Assembly (NCBI RefSeq): GCF_020709055.1
Contig: NZ_JAJFCK010000003.1
Location: 47,771 to 111,770 of the forward strand
Reading direction: 5' to 3'
Source of the DNA: Ruminococcus callidus
GTDB lineage: Bacteria; Bacillota; Clostridia; Oscillospirales; Ruminococcaceae
Length of the DNA: 64,000 nt
The position numbers and the translations under genes are program-made. Each line of letters opens with the position of its first letter. Position 1 is the stretch's first letter. Shown piece after piece: positions 24,022 through 31,303 of the stretch. Under the pieces are notes generated by a model. It worked only from the letters and a program-made list of their open reading frames with translations. It was not told where the DNA came from and made no database searches.

Positions 24022-24714
24022 ATGAAGCAGATTTTAATTGTCGAGGACGACAGTTTTTTGAATAAGATGGTGGCCTATAACCTGACCGCAGACGGCTATG
24101 GCGTGACTTCTGCCCTAAATGCCAGAACCGCAGCCGACGCCATCCGCCAGCGGGAATTTAATTTAGTGCTGCTGGACATCAACCTGCCGGACGGGAACGG
24201 TTTTGAACTGTGCAAGCTGATAAAGCCCCAGCACCCGGATACCATCGTGATTTTCCTGACCGCCAACGATCAGGAGAGCGACCAGATACGGGGTTATGAG
24301 GTGGGCGCGGTGGACTACATCACAAAGCCCTTTGTGATTGGGGTCTTGCAGCGGAAAATCAAAGCCATGTTCGCCATGCTGGAACACCACAAACCGGCCA
24401 AGGACATTTACGATGACGGGCGGTTGTTTCTGGACTTCTCGGAGCAGACGGCTTCCTTAAACGGCAAGCCCCTGACTCTATCCCCGATGGAGTACAAAAT
24501 GCTGAACCTGTTTCGTAAAAATCCCCGGCAAGTGCTGACCCGTGGGCAGCTTTTGGAAAAGCTGTGGGATATAGACGAGCGGTTTGTGGACGAACACACC
24601 CTGACAACCTCCATCAGCCGTATTCGCAGCAAGATTGAAGCCGACGGCGGCGCACCCTACATCAAGACCGTTTACGGCATGGGGTATCAATGGACGGGAG
24701 GCGAGGTAAAATGA
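24022..24714 (+). CDS. OmpR/VanR-type response regulator
   Basis: 230 residues from the ATG after GGAAGTGAGG. Receiver domain (1-115) with acidic pocket EDD near 9 and phosphoacceptor Asp in LLDINLPDG near 52, Lys in TKPF near 102; C-terminal winged helix (about 130-228) with LTLSPMEYKMLNLF and GMGYQW. It should be phosphorylated by the kinase encoded next, with which it overlaps by 4 bases, and act on the paired operators at 23955 and 25844. Confidence 0.93.
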   Translation: MKQILIVEDDSFLNKMVAYNLTADGYGVTSALNARTAADAIRQREFNLVLLDINLPDGNGFELCKLIKPQHPDTIVIFLTANDQESDQIRGYEVGAVDYITKPFVIGVLQRKIKAMFAMLEHHKPAKDIYDDGRLFLDFSEQTASLNGKPLTLSPMEYKMLNLFRKNPRQVLTRGQLLEKLWDIDERFVDEHTLTTSISRIRSKIEADGGAPYIKTVYGMGYQWTGGEVK

Positions 24715-25742
24715 AGTTTCAAAACCTCTCGGTAAAGCGGCTGTTTGGCCGGGTGGCAATGGAGCTTGTCCTCTCCATGTCCGGGATCACCATAGCTCTT
24801 TTTCTTGTGACAAAACAGATTGCGGTGCTGCTGACAGGCGGGGCGCTGCTGCTGTGCGCCATTGTAGGGATTTTTGTACTGACGCAGGCGTTTGGAAAGC
24901 GACTGTCGCAGTTTACCACTGACCTGTGCCAGACCTTAGACCACATGATCGCCGGAAATGAAGCGCCCCAGCGGCCAGAGGACAGCGAAACCCAGCTTGC
25001 CAGAATCGGACACCGGCTGGCAAGGCTTTACCAGATCATGCAGGAGAACCGCCGCCGGGTGGACGAGGAACGGCAGGAGTTACAGACCCTTGTATCGGAT
25101 ATTTCCCATCAGGTGAAAACGCCGGTAAGCAATCTGAAAATGGCGACGGACACCCTGCTGGAAAAGCCTATGGTCGAGGCAGAGCGCACCGACTTTATCC
25201 GGGGAATCCGCAGCCAGACGGATAAGCTGGACTTTCTCTTTCAGGCCCTTGTGAAAACCTCCCGTCTGGAAACAGGCGTGATCCAGTTGGACAAGAAACC
25301 GGGCCGCCTCTTTGATACCGTGGCACAGGCCATGAGTGGGATCGTGTATGCAGCGGAGAAAAAGGAAATCGCCGTGTCCGTGGACTGCCCGGAGGATTTG
25401 ACCGTTTCCCATGACAGCAAGTGGACATCGGAAGCCCTCTTTAACCTGCTGGACAATGCGGTGAAGTACACCCCGGCAGGCGGGAAAATCGCTGTGTCTG
25501 TGGTGCTGTGGGAAATGTATGTGGAAATCAAAGTGACCGACACTGGCAAGGGCATTTCCGAAAGCAATCAGGCCGCTATCTTCCAGCGCTTCTATCGTGA
25601 GGAAGAAGTACACGAACAGCAGGGTGTGGGCATTGGCCTGTATCTGGCCCGCGAGATCGTAACGCGGCAGGGCGGCTATATCAAAGTGGTTTCGGAGCCG
25701 GGCAAGGGTTCGGAATTTTCCATTATGCTTCCCTTGCGTTGA
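24711..25742 (+). CDS. Membrane sensor histidine kinase
   Basis: 343 residues. Two N-terminal membrane helices (about 20-40 and 43-65) with almost no extracellular loop, so it probably senses a membrane partner such as the ABC permease, as in BceS-type kinases. A HAMP-like linker follows, then the H-box DISHQVKTPVSNLK near 133, N-box NLLDNAVKYTP and the G-boxes DTGKGIS and GVGIGLYLAREI. It works with the response regulator upstream. Confidence 0.92.
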   Translation: MKFQNLSVKRLFGRVAMELVLSMSGITIALFLVTKQIAVLLTGGALLLCAIVGIFVLTQAFGKRLSQFTTDLCQTLDHMIAGNEAPQRPEDSETQLARIGHRLARLYQIMQENRRRVDEERQELQTLVSDISHQVKTPVSNLKMATDTLLEKPMVEAERTDFIRGIRSQTDKLDFLFQALVKTSRLETGVIQLDKKPGRLFDTVAQAMSGIVYAAEKKEIAVSVDCPEDLTVSHDSKWTSEALFNLLDNAVKYTPAGGKIAVSVVLWEMYVEIKVTDTGKGISESNQAAIFQRFYREEEVHEQQGVGIGLYLAREIVTRQGGYIKVVSEPGKGSEFSIMLPLR

Positions 25743-25755
25743 GAGAAACTTTCTG

Positions 25756-25778
25756 CTTCGGGTCAAGTTGGCCCGAGG
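25756..25778. repeat. 23-bp ICE palindrome, copy 16
   Basis: CTTCGGGTCA, AGT, TGGCCCGAGG, between the kinase gene and the ABC transporter promoter. Confidence 0.9.
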
Positions 25779-25797
25779 TGCAGAGATAAAATGAAAT

Positions 25798-25818
25798 GTC
25801 CGAGCGTTGTAACATTTC
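25798..25818. promoter_or_regulatory. Operator-like half site
   Basis: GTCCGAGCG followed by TTGTAACATTTCAC repeats the left half of operators A and B (GTCCGC, GTAACATTTC), 46 bases upstream of operator B. Confidence 0.45.
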
Positions 25819-25843
25819 ACCTCAATTTTCAATGAATTTTTTT

Positions 25844-25882
25844 AGCCGCTGTAATATTTCGCGGACATTTGGGTTTTACAAT
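25844..25882 (+). promoter_or_regulatory. Response-regulator operator and promoter B
   Basis: AGCCGC, 11 bases (TGTAATATTTC), GCGGAC, then ten bases to TACAAT (25877-25882). Spacing is identical to operator A, so the two-component system likely controls its own operon and the exporter. Confidence 0.7.
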
Positions 25883-25924
25883 ACACTTATCAACAGGTAG
25901 GAAGCCTTGAAAGGAGTTTTGAAT

Positions 25925-26590
25925 ATGAGCGTTTTACAGACGATTGACCTGAAAAAGTATTACGGTACAGAACCGAACATTACCCGCGCCCTTGACGGCG
26001 TAAATTTCTCCGTGGAGGATGGCGAGTTTGTGGCTGTTGTGGGAACCTCTGGTAGCGGCAAGTCCACCCTGCTTCACATGATGGGCGGGCTGGACACTCC
26101 AACCAGCGGAACCGTGATCGTCCGGGGCGAAGAACTGGCAAAGAAGAACGATGAACAGCTTACCATCTTTCGCCGCCGCAACATCGGCTTTATCTTCCAG
26201 AACTATAACCTTGTTCCTATTCTGAATGTGTATGAGAACATCGTCCTGCCGGTGGAGCTGGACGGGGACACGGTGGATCAGAAGTTTTTGGACGAGATCG
26301 TTCACCTGCTGGGGCTGGAAGATAAACTGAAAAATATGCCGAATAATCTTTCCGGCGGACAGCAGCAGCGTGTGGCGATTGCACGCGCCCTGATTACCAA
26401 ACCGGCTATCGTGCTGGCCGACGAGCCGACCGGTAACCTTGACAGCAAGACCAGCGCCGAGGTGCTGGGGCTTATCAAGCGCACCAGTGCGGAGTTCCGG
26501 CAAACCGTTGTGATGATTACCCACAACAACGATATTGCCCGTCTTGCAGATCGGATTGTCCGCATTGAGGACGGCAAAATTGTGGAATAA
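25925..26590 (+). CDS. ABC transporter ATP-binding protein (BceA/MacB type)
   Basis: 221 residues; AAAGGAG upstream. Walker A GTSGSGKST near 41, Q-loop FIFQNYNLVP near 95, ABC signature LSGGQQQRVAIARAL near 145, Walker B VLADEPTGNLDSKT near 167, and His switch ITHNN near 200. It energises the permease encoded next. The pairing with a loop-less sensor kinase suggests resistance to a peptide antibiotic or lantibiotic; the substrate cannot be read from sequence. Confidence 0.93.
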   Translation: MSVLQTIDLKKYYGTEPNITRALDGVNFSVEDGEFVAVVGTSGSGKSTLLHMMGGLDTPTSGTVIVRGEELAKKNDEQLTIFRRRNIGFIFQNYNLVPILNVYENIVLPVELDGDTVDQKFLDEIVHLLGLEDKLKNMPNNLSGGQQQRVAIARALITKPAIVLADEPTGNLDSKTSAEVLGLIKRTSAEFRQTVVMITHNNDIARLADRIVRIEDGKIVE

Positions 26591-26607
26591 GTAGGGGGTG
26601 GCAGACT

Positions 26608-29100
26608 ATGACATGGCCTTTTGAAAATGATACCAGTAACATTGAAAAGAAACTGGCAAAGCGCAGTTTGCACCATGAACGGCAGCGTAATTTATTTGCA
26701 ATCATTGCTCTGGCGCTAACTGCATTTATGATAACTGCGACATTTAGTATTGGCTTTAGTTACTTTGAAACCTACCAAATGCAACAAATCCGCTTAATGG
26801 GAACTACCGCAGATGCCGGAATCACAAATGTAACGGAAGAACAGTTGGTTGAGATTTCAAAATCAAGTCTTGTACTTGACGTAGGCATACAGCAGCGTTT
26901 AGGCAGTGTTGATACAGAACAACTGAGAAACGCAAGATTAGGTGTAGTATGGATAAATGATACAGAGTGGGAACACCACCGTCTTCCTACTATATCAGGT
27001 GTTGTAGGAAATTATCCGTTAAGTAAAAGCGAAATCATGTTGCCTACATGGGTGCTTGAACAGATGGGTATTTCTGATCCACAAATAGGGATGGAAATTG
27101 TGTTGTCATACCAAATTGGCGATAGCTATGATTATGTCACGGACACCTTTTTGCTGTCGGGCTACTATACGGACTACATTCCAATGCGCACAAATAATCG
27201 TGGTTATGTTTATGTTTCATCCGCTTTTAAGGATAGCTTAAATGTATCACTGGATAATAGTGTTACGGCAATGATCCGTTTTCAAGGCAATGATAATGCT
27301 GACAAAAACTGTGAAAGATTGCGGCGTGAGATTGACTTTACAGAAGGGCAAACATTTGAAATTGTACCATTAGAACAGGCAAATGGTGGAACTATTATTT
27401 TAGCTGTAATAATTTTAGCAGTTTTTATATCCTTTAGCGGCTATCTGCTGATTTATAATATTCTTTATGTCTCTGTCGTAAAAGATGTGCAATTCTATGG
27501 CCGTCTTAAAACGATTGGAACGACCCAAAGGCAGATAAAGAGAATTATCTATAAGCAGGCAATCAGAATCTCTTGTATTGGTATTCCGATTGGTCTGTTA
27601 CTTGGTGCGGTTGTTTCCTTTGGCATTGTTCCTTACTTCCTGAATATGATGTATTCAACAAATTCTGATGTGGGAACAAAAGTATCTTTTTCGCCGTTTA
27701 TTTTCATAGGAGCGGCCATATTTACGTTCATTACCGTTATGATTGCAAGCATGAAGCCCGCCAAAATTGCCGGAAGTGTTTCACCAATAGCAGCACTCCA
27801 ATATACAGCAGCCAGCACAAAGAGCAGCGCCAGAAATTGTAGCAAAATGAAGTTGTCCAGAATGGCATGGAACAATGTCTTTCGTAATGCTAAGAGTACA
27901 ACCCTTGTTTTTGCATCGCTTTTTTTCGGCCTTACCTTGTTCCTTGTCGTCACAGGGCTATTACATGGTTTAAGCCCGGAGAATTATGTGAGCCAATGGG
28001 GAGTAAGCGATTTTGCACTCACATATAGTATCCACGAAAGAGAAGATTTAATTTCCAGCGAAATGGTTTCAGAGATTGGTCAGCTTGACGGCATTGAGAA
28101 TTTGAGGTTGACCTATGCACCTTATCCTCAAGTAGCAGCAGATGTTGTATATGACGATGCTGTATTTCACGAGTTTCTTGCGTCATTAGACGGAGTAAAC
28201 GGCATTGATTTTTCTGATCCGGCAAAATTAGAAAATTATCAGCAAAACTTTTTTAGCGGGGTTTTTGGAATTGACAGTGCATATTTGGAAGAAATCAATA
28301 AAACCTTAAACTTGCCTATTGACACGTCTGCCTTTGAACAAGGAAAGGTTGTGCTGCTGTCCAAAACAGTAGAAGGCCTTATTCAGCCAGGGCAGGAAAT
28401 AACAATCCAGACGCAGAACGGACAGCATTCCTTTATTGTAGCGAACGGTTATTTGAATGAAGGGTTTCGAGCAGGAGGAGGCAATGAGAGAGGGACAGCT
28501 CCTGATTTGTATATTAGTCAAACAGCTTTGAAAGAACTCTTTCCGCAATATAGAGTGTTCCGCGTGGCCTTTGATACGGATGGTCAACATGACGAAAGTA
28601 TACTGCAAGAATTAAAGCAAATCACCGCATCACAAGCTAACATTGATATTATATCCCGATATGAACGGCGAGAAGAAATGCAGGAATATCTCATTACAGC
28701 AAAGGTTTTAGGAACAGGGTTGTCCGTGATCCTGCTGCTTGTTGGTGTCATGAACTTTGTCAATACAATGGTTGTCAATGTAAATACTCGGCGCTATGAA
28801 TTAGCTGTTCTTGAAAGCATTGGAATGACAAAGCGACAAATCAAACGAATGCTATTTATGGAAGGTTTCTATTATTGGGGTGTTTCCCTTTCCCTTGCAG
28901 TCACCATTGGAACAGCAATCTTCATCTTGCTATATATGATTTTTAGTAAAGTGGCCTATTATGCTGTTTTCTCCTATCCATTTATCCCACTGGTGCTGGT
29001 GTCTGGACTGGTGTTGCTAATCTGCCTTATTGTGCCTATATGGGTCTACAAAACTGACGTTAACCTTCCAGTTGTGGAGCGATTGCGGTTGACAGAGTGA
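26608..29100 (+). CDS. ABC transporter permease with two FtsX domains (BceB-like)
   Basis: 830 residues; GGGGGTGG upstream. Membrane helix near 32-52, FtsX block about 255-390 (IILAVIILAVFISFSGYLLIYNILYV, then LKTIGTTQRQIKRI), a helix at about 430-450, a large extracellular part, and a second FtsX block about 690-815 (LSVILLLVGVMNFVNTMVVNVNTRRYELAVLESIGMTKRQIKRM). The DNA is clearly AT-richer than the ATPase and kinase genes beside it, so the permease may have another origin. Confidence 0.9.
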   Translation: MTWPFENDTSNIEKKLAKRSLHHERQRNLFAIIALALTAFMITATFSIGFSYFETYQMQQIRLMGTTADAGITNVTEEQLVEISKSSLVLDVGIQQRLGSVDTEQLRNARLGVVWINDTEWEHHRLPTISGVVGNYPLSKSEIMLPTWVLEQMGISDPQIGMEIVLSYQIGDSYDYVTDTFLLSGYYTDYIPMRTNNRGYVYVSSAFKDSLNVSLDNSVTAMIRFQGNDNADKNCERLRREIDFTEGQTFEIVPLEQANGGTIILAVIILAVFISFSGYLLIYNILYVSVVKDVQFYGRLKTIGTTQRQIKRIIYKQAIRISCIGIPIGLLLGAVVSFGIVPYFLNMMYSTNSDVGTKVSFSPFIFIGAAIFTFITVMIASMKPAKIAGSVSPIAALQYTAASTKSSARNCSKMKLSRMAWNNVFRNAKSTTLVFASLFFGLTLFLVVTGLLHGLSPENYVSQWGVSDFALTYSIHEREDLISSEMVSEIGQLDGIENLRLTYAPYPQVAADVVYDDAVFHEFLASLDGVNGIDFSDPAKLENYQQNFFSGVFGIDSAYLEEINKTLNLPIDTSAFEQGKVVLLSKTVEGLIQPGQEITIQTQNGQHSFIVANGYLNEGFRAGGGNERGTAPDLYISQTALKELFPQYRVFRVAFDTDGQHDESILQELKQITASQANIDIISRYERREEMQEYLITAKVLGTGLSVILLLVGVMNFVNTMVVNVNTRRYELAVLESIGMTKRQIKRMLFMEGFYYWGVSLSLAVTIGTAIFILLYMIFSKVAYYAVFSYPFIPLVLVSGLVLLICLIVPIWVYKTDVNLPVVERLRLTE

Positions 29101-29140
29101 GTTTAATCAAATAGCAAAACATCCTTAGATCAATCATATC

Positions 29141-29175
29141 GAAGCGGAGCAGATTTTAGCTGCTCCGCTTCTTTA
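29141..29175 (+). terminator. Terminator of the ABC transporter operon
   Basis: GAAGCGGAGCA (29141-29151) and TGCTCCGCTTC (29161-29171) pair perfectly; TTTAG follows. Confidence 0.85.
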
Positions 29176-29202
29176 GTATTTTTCAAAAAATTCTTTTGAA
29201 AT

Positions 29203-29283
29203 GTCCGAGCTTTGTAACAATTCAGCCTGTTTTTCTGTCGAAATCAAAGACGCCTCGGACATTTGTGTAACATTTGTAGTTTA
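29203..29283. promoter_or_regulatory. Further operator-like sites after the exporter
   Basis: GTCCGAG (29203-29209) with TTGTAACAATTC beside it, and the inverted CTCGGACATTTG (29254-29265) followed by TGTAACATTTG. These repeat the elements of operators A and B but with wider spacing; a third regulated promoter reading into the leader region is possible. Confidence 0.5.
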
Positions 29284-29310
29284 TGCTTGTGGTAAATCAA
29301 TTAAGAAACA

Positions 29311-29425
29311 TCTGCCCCCACAGCGGGGAAAAGAAAAAAACCGCTGACGGGCAGAGGATTTCGTGTGCTTTCCTATATCACTGACGATACGGCGGTTTTG
29401 AGAAATCAGAGCCGCCGTTTCTTTT
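29311..29425 (+). other. Hairpin and terminator in the leader of the sigma-like gene
   Basis: TCTGCCC (29311-29317) pairs with GGGCAGA (29349-29355). Downstream ACGGCGG (29389-29395) pairs with CCGCCGT (29412-29418) and is followed by TTCTTTTC, a terminator-like element. No protein gene is evident in this stretch. Confidence 0.6.
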
Positions 29426-29465
29426 CGCTCCCCTAAACCAACGACGACCTAACACCGTGTAAATC

Positions 29466-29496
29466 CACGGCGGCATATAGGAGGATTGCCGCCGTG
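29466..29496 (+). promoter_or_regulatory. Hairpin that hides ribosome site and start codon of a leader peptide
   Basis: CACGGCGGCA and TGCCGCCGTG are exact complements; the 11-base loop carries AGGAGG and the last three bases of the right arm are the GTG start of a 19-codon frame. Such geometry is expected of a translation-controlled attenuator. Confidence 0.7.
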
Positions 29497-29553
29497 TCTA
29501 TCTTTGCCTTTTTTCACAGTGCCCATGACCTACATCAGTTAAAAAAAGCATAG
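29494..29553 (+). CDS. Putative 19-residue leader peptide
   Basis: GTG start, product begins MSIFAFFHSAHD and ends LKKA. AGGAGG is 9 bases upstream, in a hairpin loop. The stop lies in the left arm of the next hairpin (29549-29580), so ribosome position could alter RNA folding ahead of the sigma-like gene 218 bases downstream. Confidence 0.5.
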   Translation: MSIFAFFHSAHDLHQLKKA

Positions 29554-29580
29554 CCCCGCCTCCGGGTTATTCCGGCTATG
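29549..29580 (+). promoter_or_regulatory. Hairpin overlapping the leader-peptide stop
   Basis: CATAGCC (29549-29555) and GGCTATG (29574-29580) pair around a GC-rich interior. No T-tract follows on the plus strand. Confidence 0.5.
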
Positions 29581-29674
29581 TATGCGAAATTTGTTGGAAC
29601 CTTAACTATTATGTCATTTCATGCGTCCGTGTGGCTTCATGCCGCCCGGGCGCTTTTGCGTTCTTATGGGGCGG

Positions 29675-29697
29675 CTTCGGGTCATGTTGGCCCGAAG
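29675..29697. repeat. 23-bp ICE palindrome, copy 17
   Basis: CTTCGGGTCA, TGT, TGGCCCGAAG, 74 bases before the sigma-like gene. Confidence 0.92.
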
Positions 29698-29770
29698 CCA
29701 TTCCCCGGTGCCGCTCCCCGCCGCCTTCGTTTCGGTCACTCGTCAACCAACAACCGAAACGGAGGTCAAT

Positions 29771-30193
29771 ATGGCTATTATCAATTTGCGGGACTATTAC
29801 CCGTTCTATACATCGGATTGCTTCATGGAAGTATCGGAAGAAGTTGCAGAAATGTTCAAAGAGTTTGATCGTAAAGAGGCTGCCTACCGGCTGCGTACAT
29901 ACCGCCACAAAGCCTACTATTCCCTTGATCGGGATGACGGGCTGGAGCATGAAGCTGTCTTTGTTGCCTTATCTCCCCATGAACTGTATGAGCGGAAAGT
30001 GACCATGCAGGAGCTTCACGCAGCGATTTCCAGTCTGCCGGACAAACAGGCAAAACGGATTTATGCTCATTTCATTCTCGGCATGACCAAACAGGACATT
30101 GCCCGGGCAGAGGGCGTCCATGAAAAAGTGGTTCGTGTCGCAATCGAGCGAGGTCTGCGGCGCTTAGAAAAAATTTTGAAAAATTCTTTGTAA
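29771..30193 (+). CDS. Sigma-70-like regulatory protein (region 4)
   Basis: 140 residues from the ATG six bases after GGAGG. The N-terminal part is acidic; the C-terminal half is a sigma region 4 helix-turn-helix (LPDKQAKRIYAHFILGMTKQDIARAEGVHEKVVRVAIERGLRRLEKIL). Tn916-like and Tn1549-like ICEs carry such sigma-like factors as regulators of excision and transfer. A smaller relative is encoded at 56849 before another recombinase. Confidence 0.85.
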   Translation: MAIINLRDYYPFYTSDCFMEVSEEVAEMFKEFDRKEAAYRLRTYRHKAYYSLDRDDGLEHEAVFVALSPHELYERKVTMQELHAAISSLPDKQAKRIYAHFILGMTKQDIARAEGVHEKVVRVAIERGLRRLEKILKNSL

Positions 30194-30243
30194 GGCGTAC
30201 CGATTTAGGCCGGAAAATGAAATGGCTTATGAGAGGCAAAACA

Positions 30244-30266
30244 CTTCGGGTCACAATGGCTCGAGG
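30244..30266. repeat. 23-bp ICE palindrome, copy 18
   Basis: CTTCGGGTCA, CAA, TGGCTCGAGG, 50 bases after the sigma-like gene; one arm base deviates. Confidence 0.82.
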
Positions 30267-30617
30267 TTCAGACAAGCCTCATGCAGATTGAAAATCGAAT
30301 AAAAAGACACCCGGATACGAAGGGGAACGCGCTGTGTGACAGACCCGCCATGACCTCGGATTTCAGAGAATACAGTCTTTGTAAAACTGAGCGAGCGAAC
30401 AGGTCCATGCCATAGGTGGGGCAAGGCTGGCTCCACCGGAACAGGCGCAGAACCCGGATACTTGCGTTTAGTCACAGTCCGAGCGTTGAAGCGGCCTTGC
30501 AAGCCGTGAGCCGTCGCAGGCAATGAGAACGCCTTGCCATCAGAATGGGGAGAGTTGAAATACTATGGGGCATGAAGCCTATGTCCGTCCGGTGTGTCTG
30601 AAATGAAGTGAAAACCT
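30267..30617. other. Unassigned GC-rich, non-coding stretch
   Basis: About 350 bases without a supported gene. It has many short complementary segments (for example GGCCTTGCAAGCC near 30491) and repeated CCCGGATAC (30311 and 30452). A structured RNA is possible. A 90-codon antisense frame shows no recognisable protein. Confidence 0.4.
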
Positions 30618-30684
30618 ATGGGGAGCCCCCGGCAATGCTGTCTGATGATAGGCCAACCGATCCGGCGTGGCTCCCCATCTTTTC
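30618..30684 (+). promoter_or_regulatory. Long-stem leader structure before a small ICE gene
   Basis: ATGGGGAGCC (30618-30627) and GGCTCCCCAT (30669-30678) are exact complements; a further CCGG pair lies inside, and CTTTTC follows. The next gene's ribosome site starts at about 30687. It may be a terminator/antiterminator or a small structured RNA. Confidence 0.6.
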
Positions 30685-30700
30685 AAAAAAGGAGCATTTT

Positions 30701-30904
30701 ATGGGAAATGCGTTTGGAATGATCCCCGGCTTGGAAACGGACGAATGGAGCAATGACGCCTGCCGCGGTTATGTCATTATGGCAATGGAGGACTGCGGAT
30801 TTTCAAAGAAGGATATACGGCGTGTTGTGGGGCAGCTTTATGAAGTATTTGACCTCAACAGCGTGGAGGACGCCAAAGAAAAGTACCTTTCCAGTCCTTA
30901 CTGA
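30701..30904 (+). CDS. Small ICE protein of unknown function
   Basis: 67 residues; AAAGGAG is 7 bases before the ATG. The helical part ACRGYVIMAMEDCGFSKKDIRRVVGQLYEVFDLNSVEDAKEKY looks like a compact helical domain. It belongs to the ICE right-end gene set before the integrase. No function recognised. Confidence 0.65.
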   Translation: MGNAFGMIPGLETDEWSNDACRGYVIMAMEDCGFSKKDIRRVVGQLYEVFDLNSVEDAKEKYLSSPY

Positions 30905-30927
30905 CCTCGGGCCATATCGACCCGAAG
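30905..30927. repeat. 23-bp ICE palindrome, copy 19
   Basis: CCTCGGGCCA, TAT, CGACCCGAAG, beginning on the base after the upstream stop; the last copy before the ICE end. Confidence 0.85.
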
Positions 30928-30940
30928 TGGAGAAAGCTCA

Positions 30941-30970
30941 AAGGGCGGCACCTGCTGGGTGTCGCCTTTT
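30941..30970 (+). terminator. Terminator after the small ICE gene
   Basis: GGCGGCACC (30944-30952) pairs with GGTGTCGCC (30958-30966), one wobble, followed by four T. Confidence 0.75.
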
Positions 30971-31037
30971 GACATTTCCCCACAGGACAAGCGGGAAAGG
31001 CAGGCATATACACGCACTTTCGCAAAGGAGGTTTTCA

Positions 31038-31214
31038 ATGACGCAAGCTGTCACTTATGAACGAGAAACAAAGTCTGTCGCATTTCAAGGGAAGATCATT
31101 GTGCTGGAAAGCCTCACGCCGGTACTTCCCCCGAAGGAGAAAGCACAGCGCAAAAAAGAAATTGAGCGTTGTCTTTATGAGGTGTTCAGAAAATATGGGG
31201 ACAGATTTCCCTAA
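31038..31214 (+). CDS. Small ICE protein upstream of the integrase
   Basis: 58 residues; AAAGGAGG 8 bases upstream of the ATG. It contains YERETKSVAFQGKIIVLESLTPVLPPKEKAQRKKEIE. Position just before the integrase is that of excisionase-like or regulatory proteins, but no such motif is visible. Confidence 0.6.
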   Translation: MTQAVTYERETKSVAFQGKIIVLESLTPVLPPKEKAQRKKEIERCLYEVFRKYGDRFP

Positions 31215-31255
31215 TCATTCGCAACATTGTTGTCCGGGGCTGCTGATGGTATAAT
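31211..31255 (+). promoter_or_regulatory. Integrase promoter, twin of the relaxase promoter
   Basis: TTGTTG (31227-31232), 17 bases, TATAAT (31250-31255), preceded by CTAATCATTCGCAACATT. The same upstream block precedes the relaxase-operon promoter at 21399. It overlaps the end of the preceding small gene. Confidence 0.78.
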
Positions 31256-31303
31256 ATAGTTGTAAGGTTGGTAGCTCCATTCCAACAAGGAAAGGAGCCC
31301 AAT

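Noticed and set aside
30320..30560. Group II intron remnant
   Set aside because: GTGTGAC start and general style are suggestive, but no domain V sequence, reverse transcriptase or clear 3' end was found.
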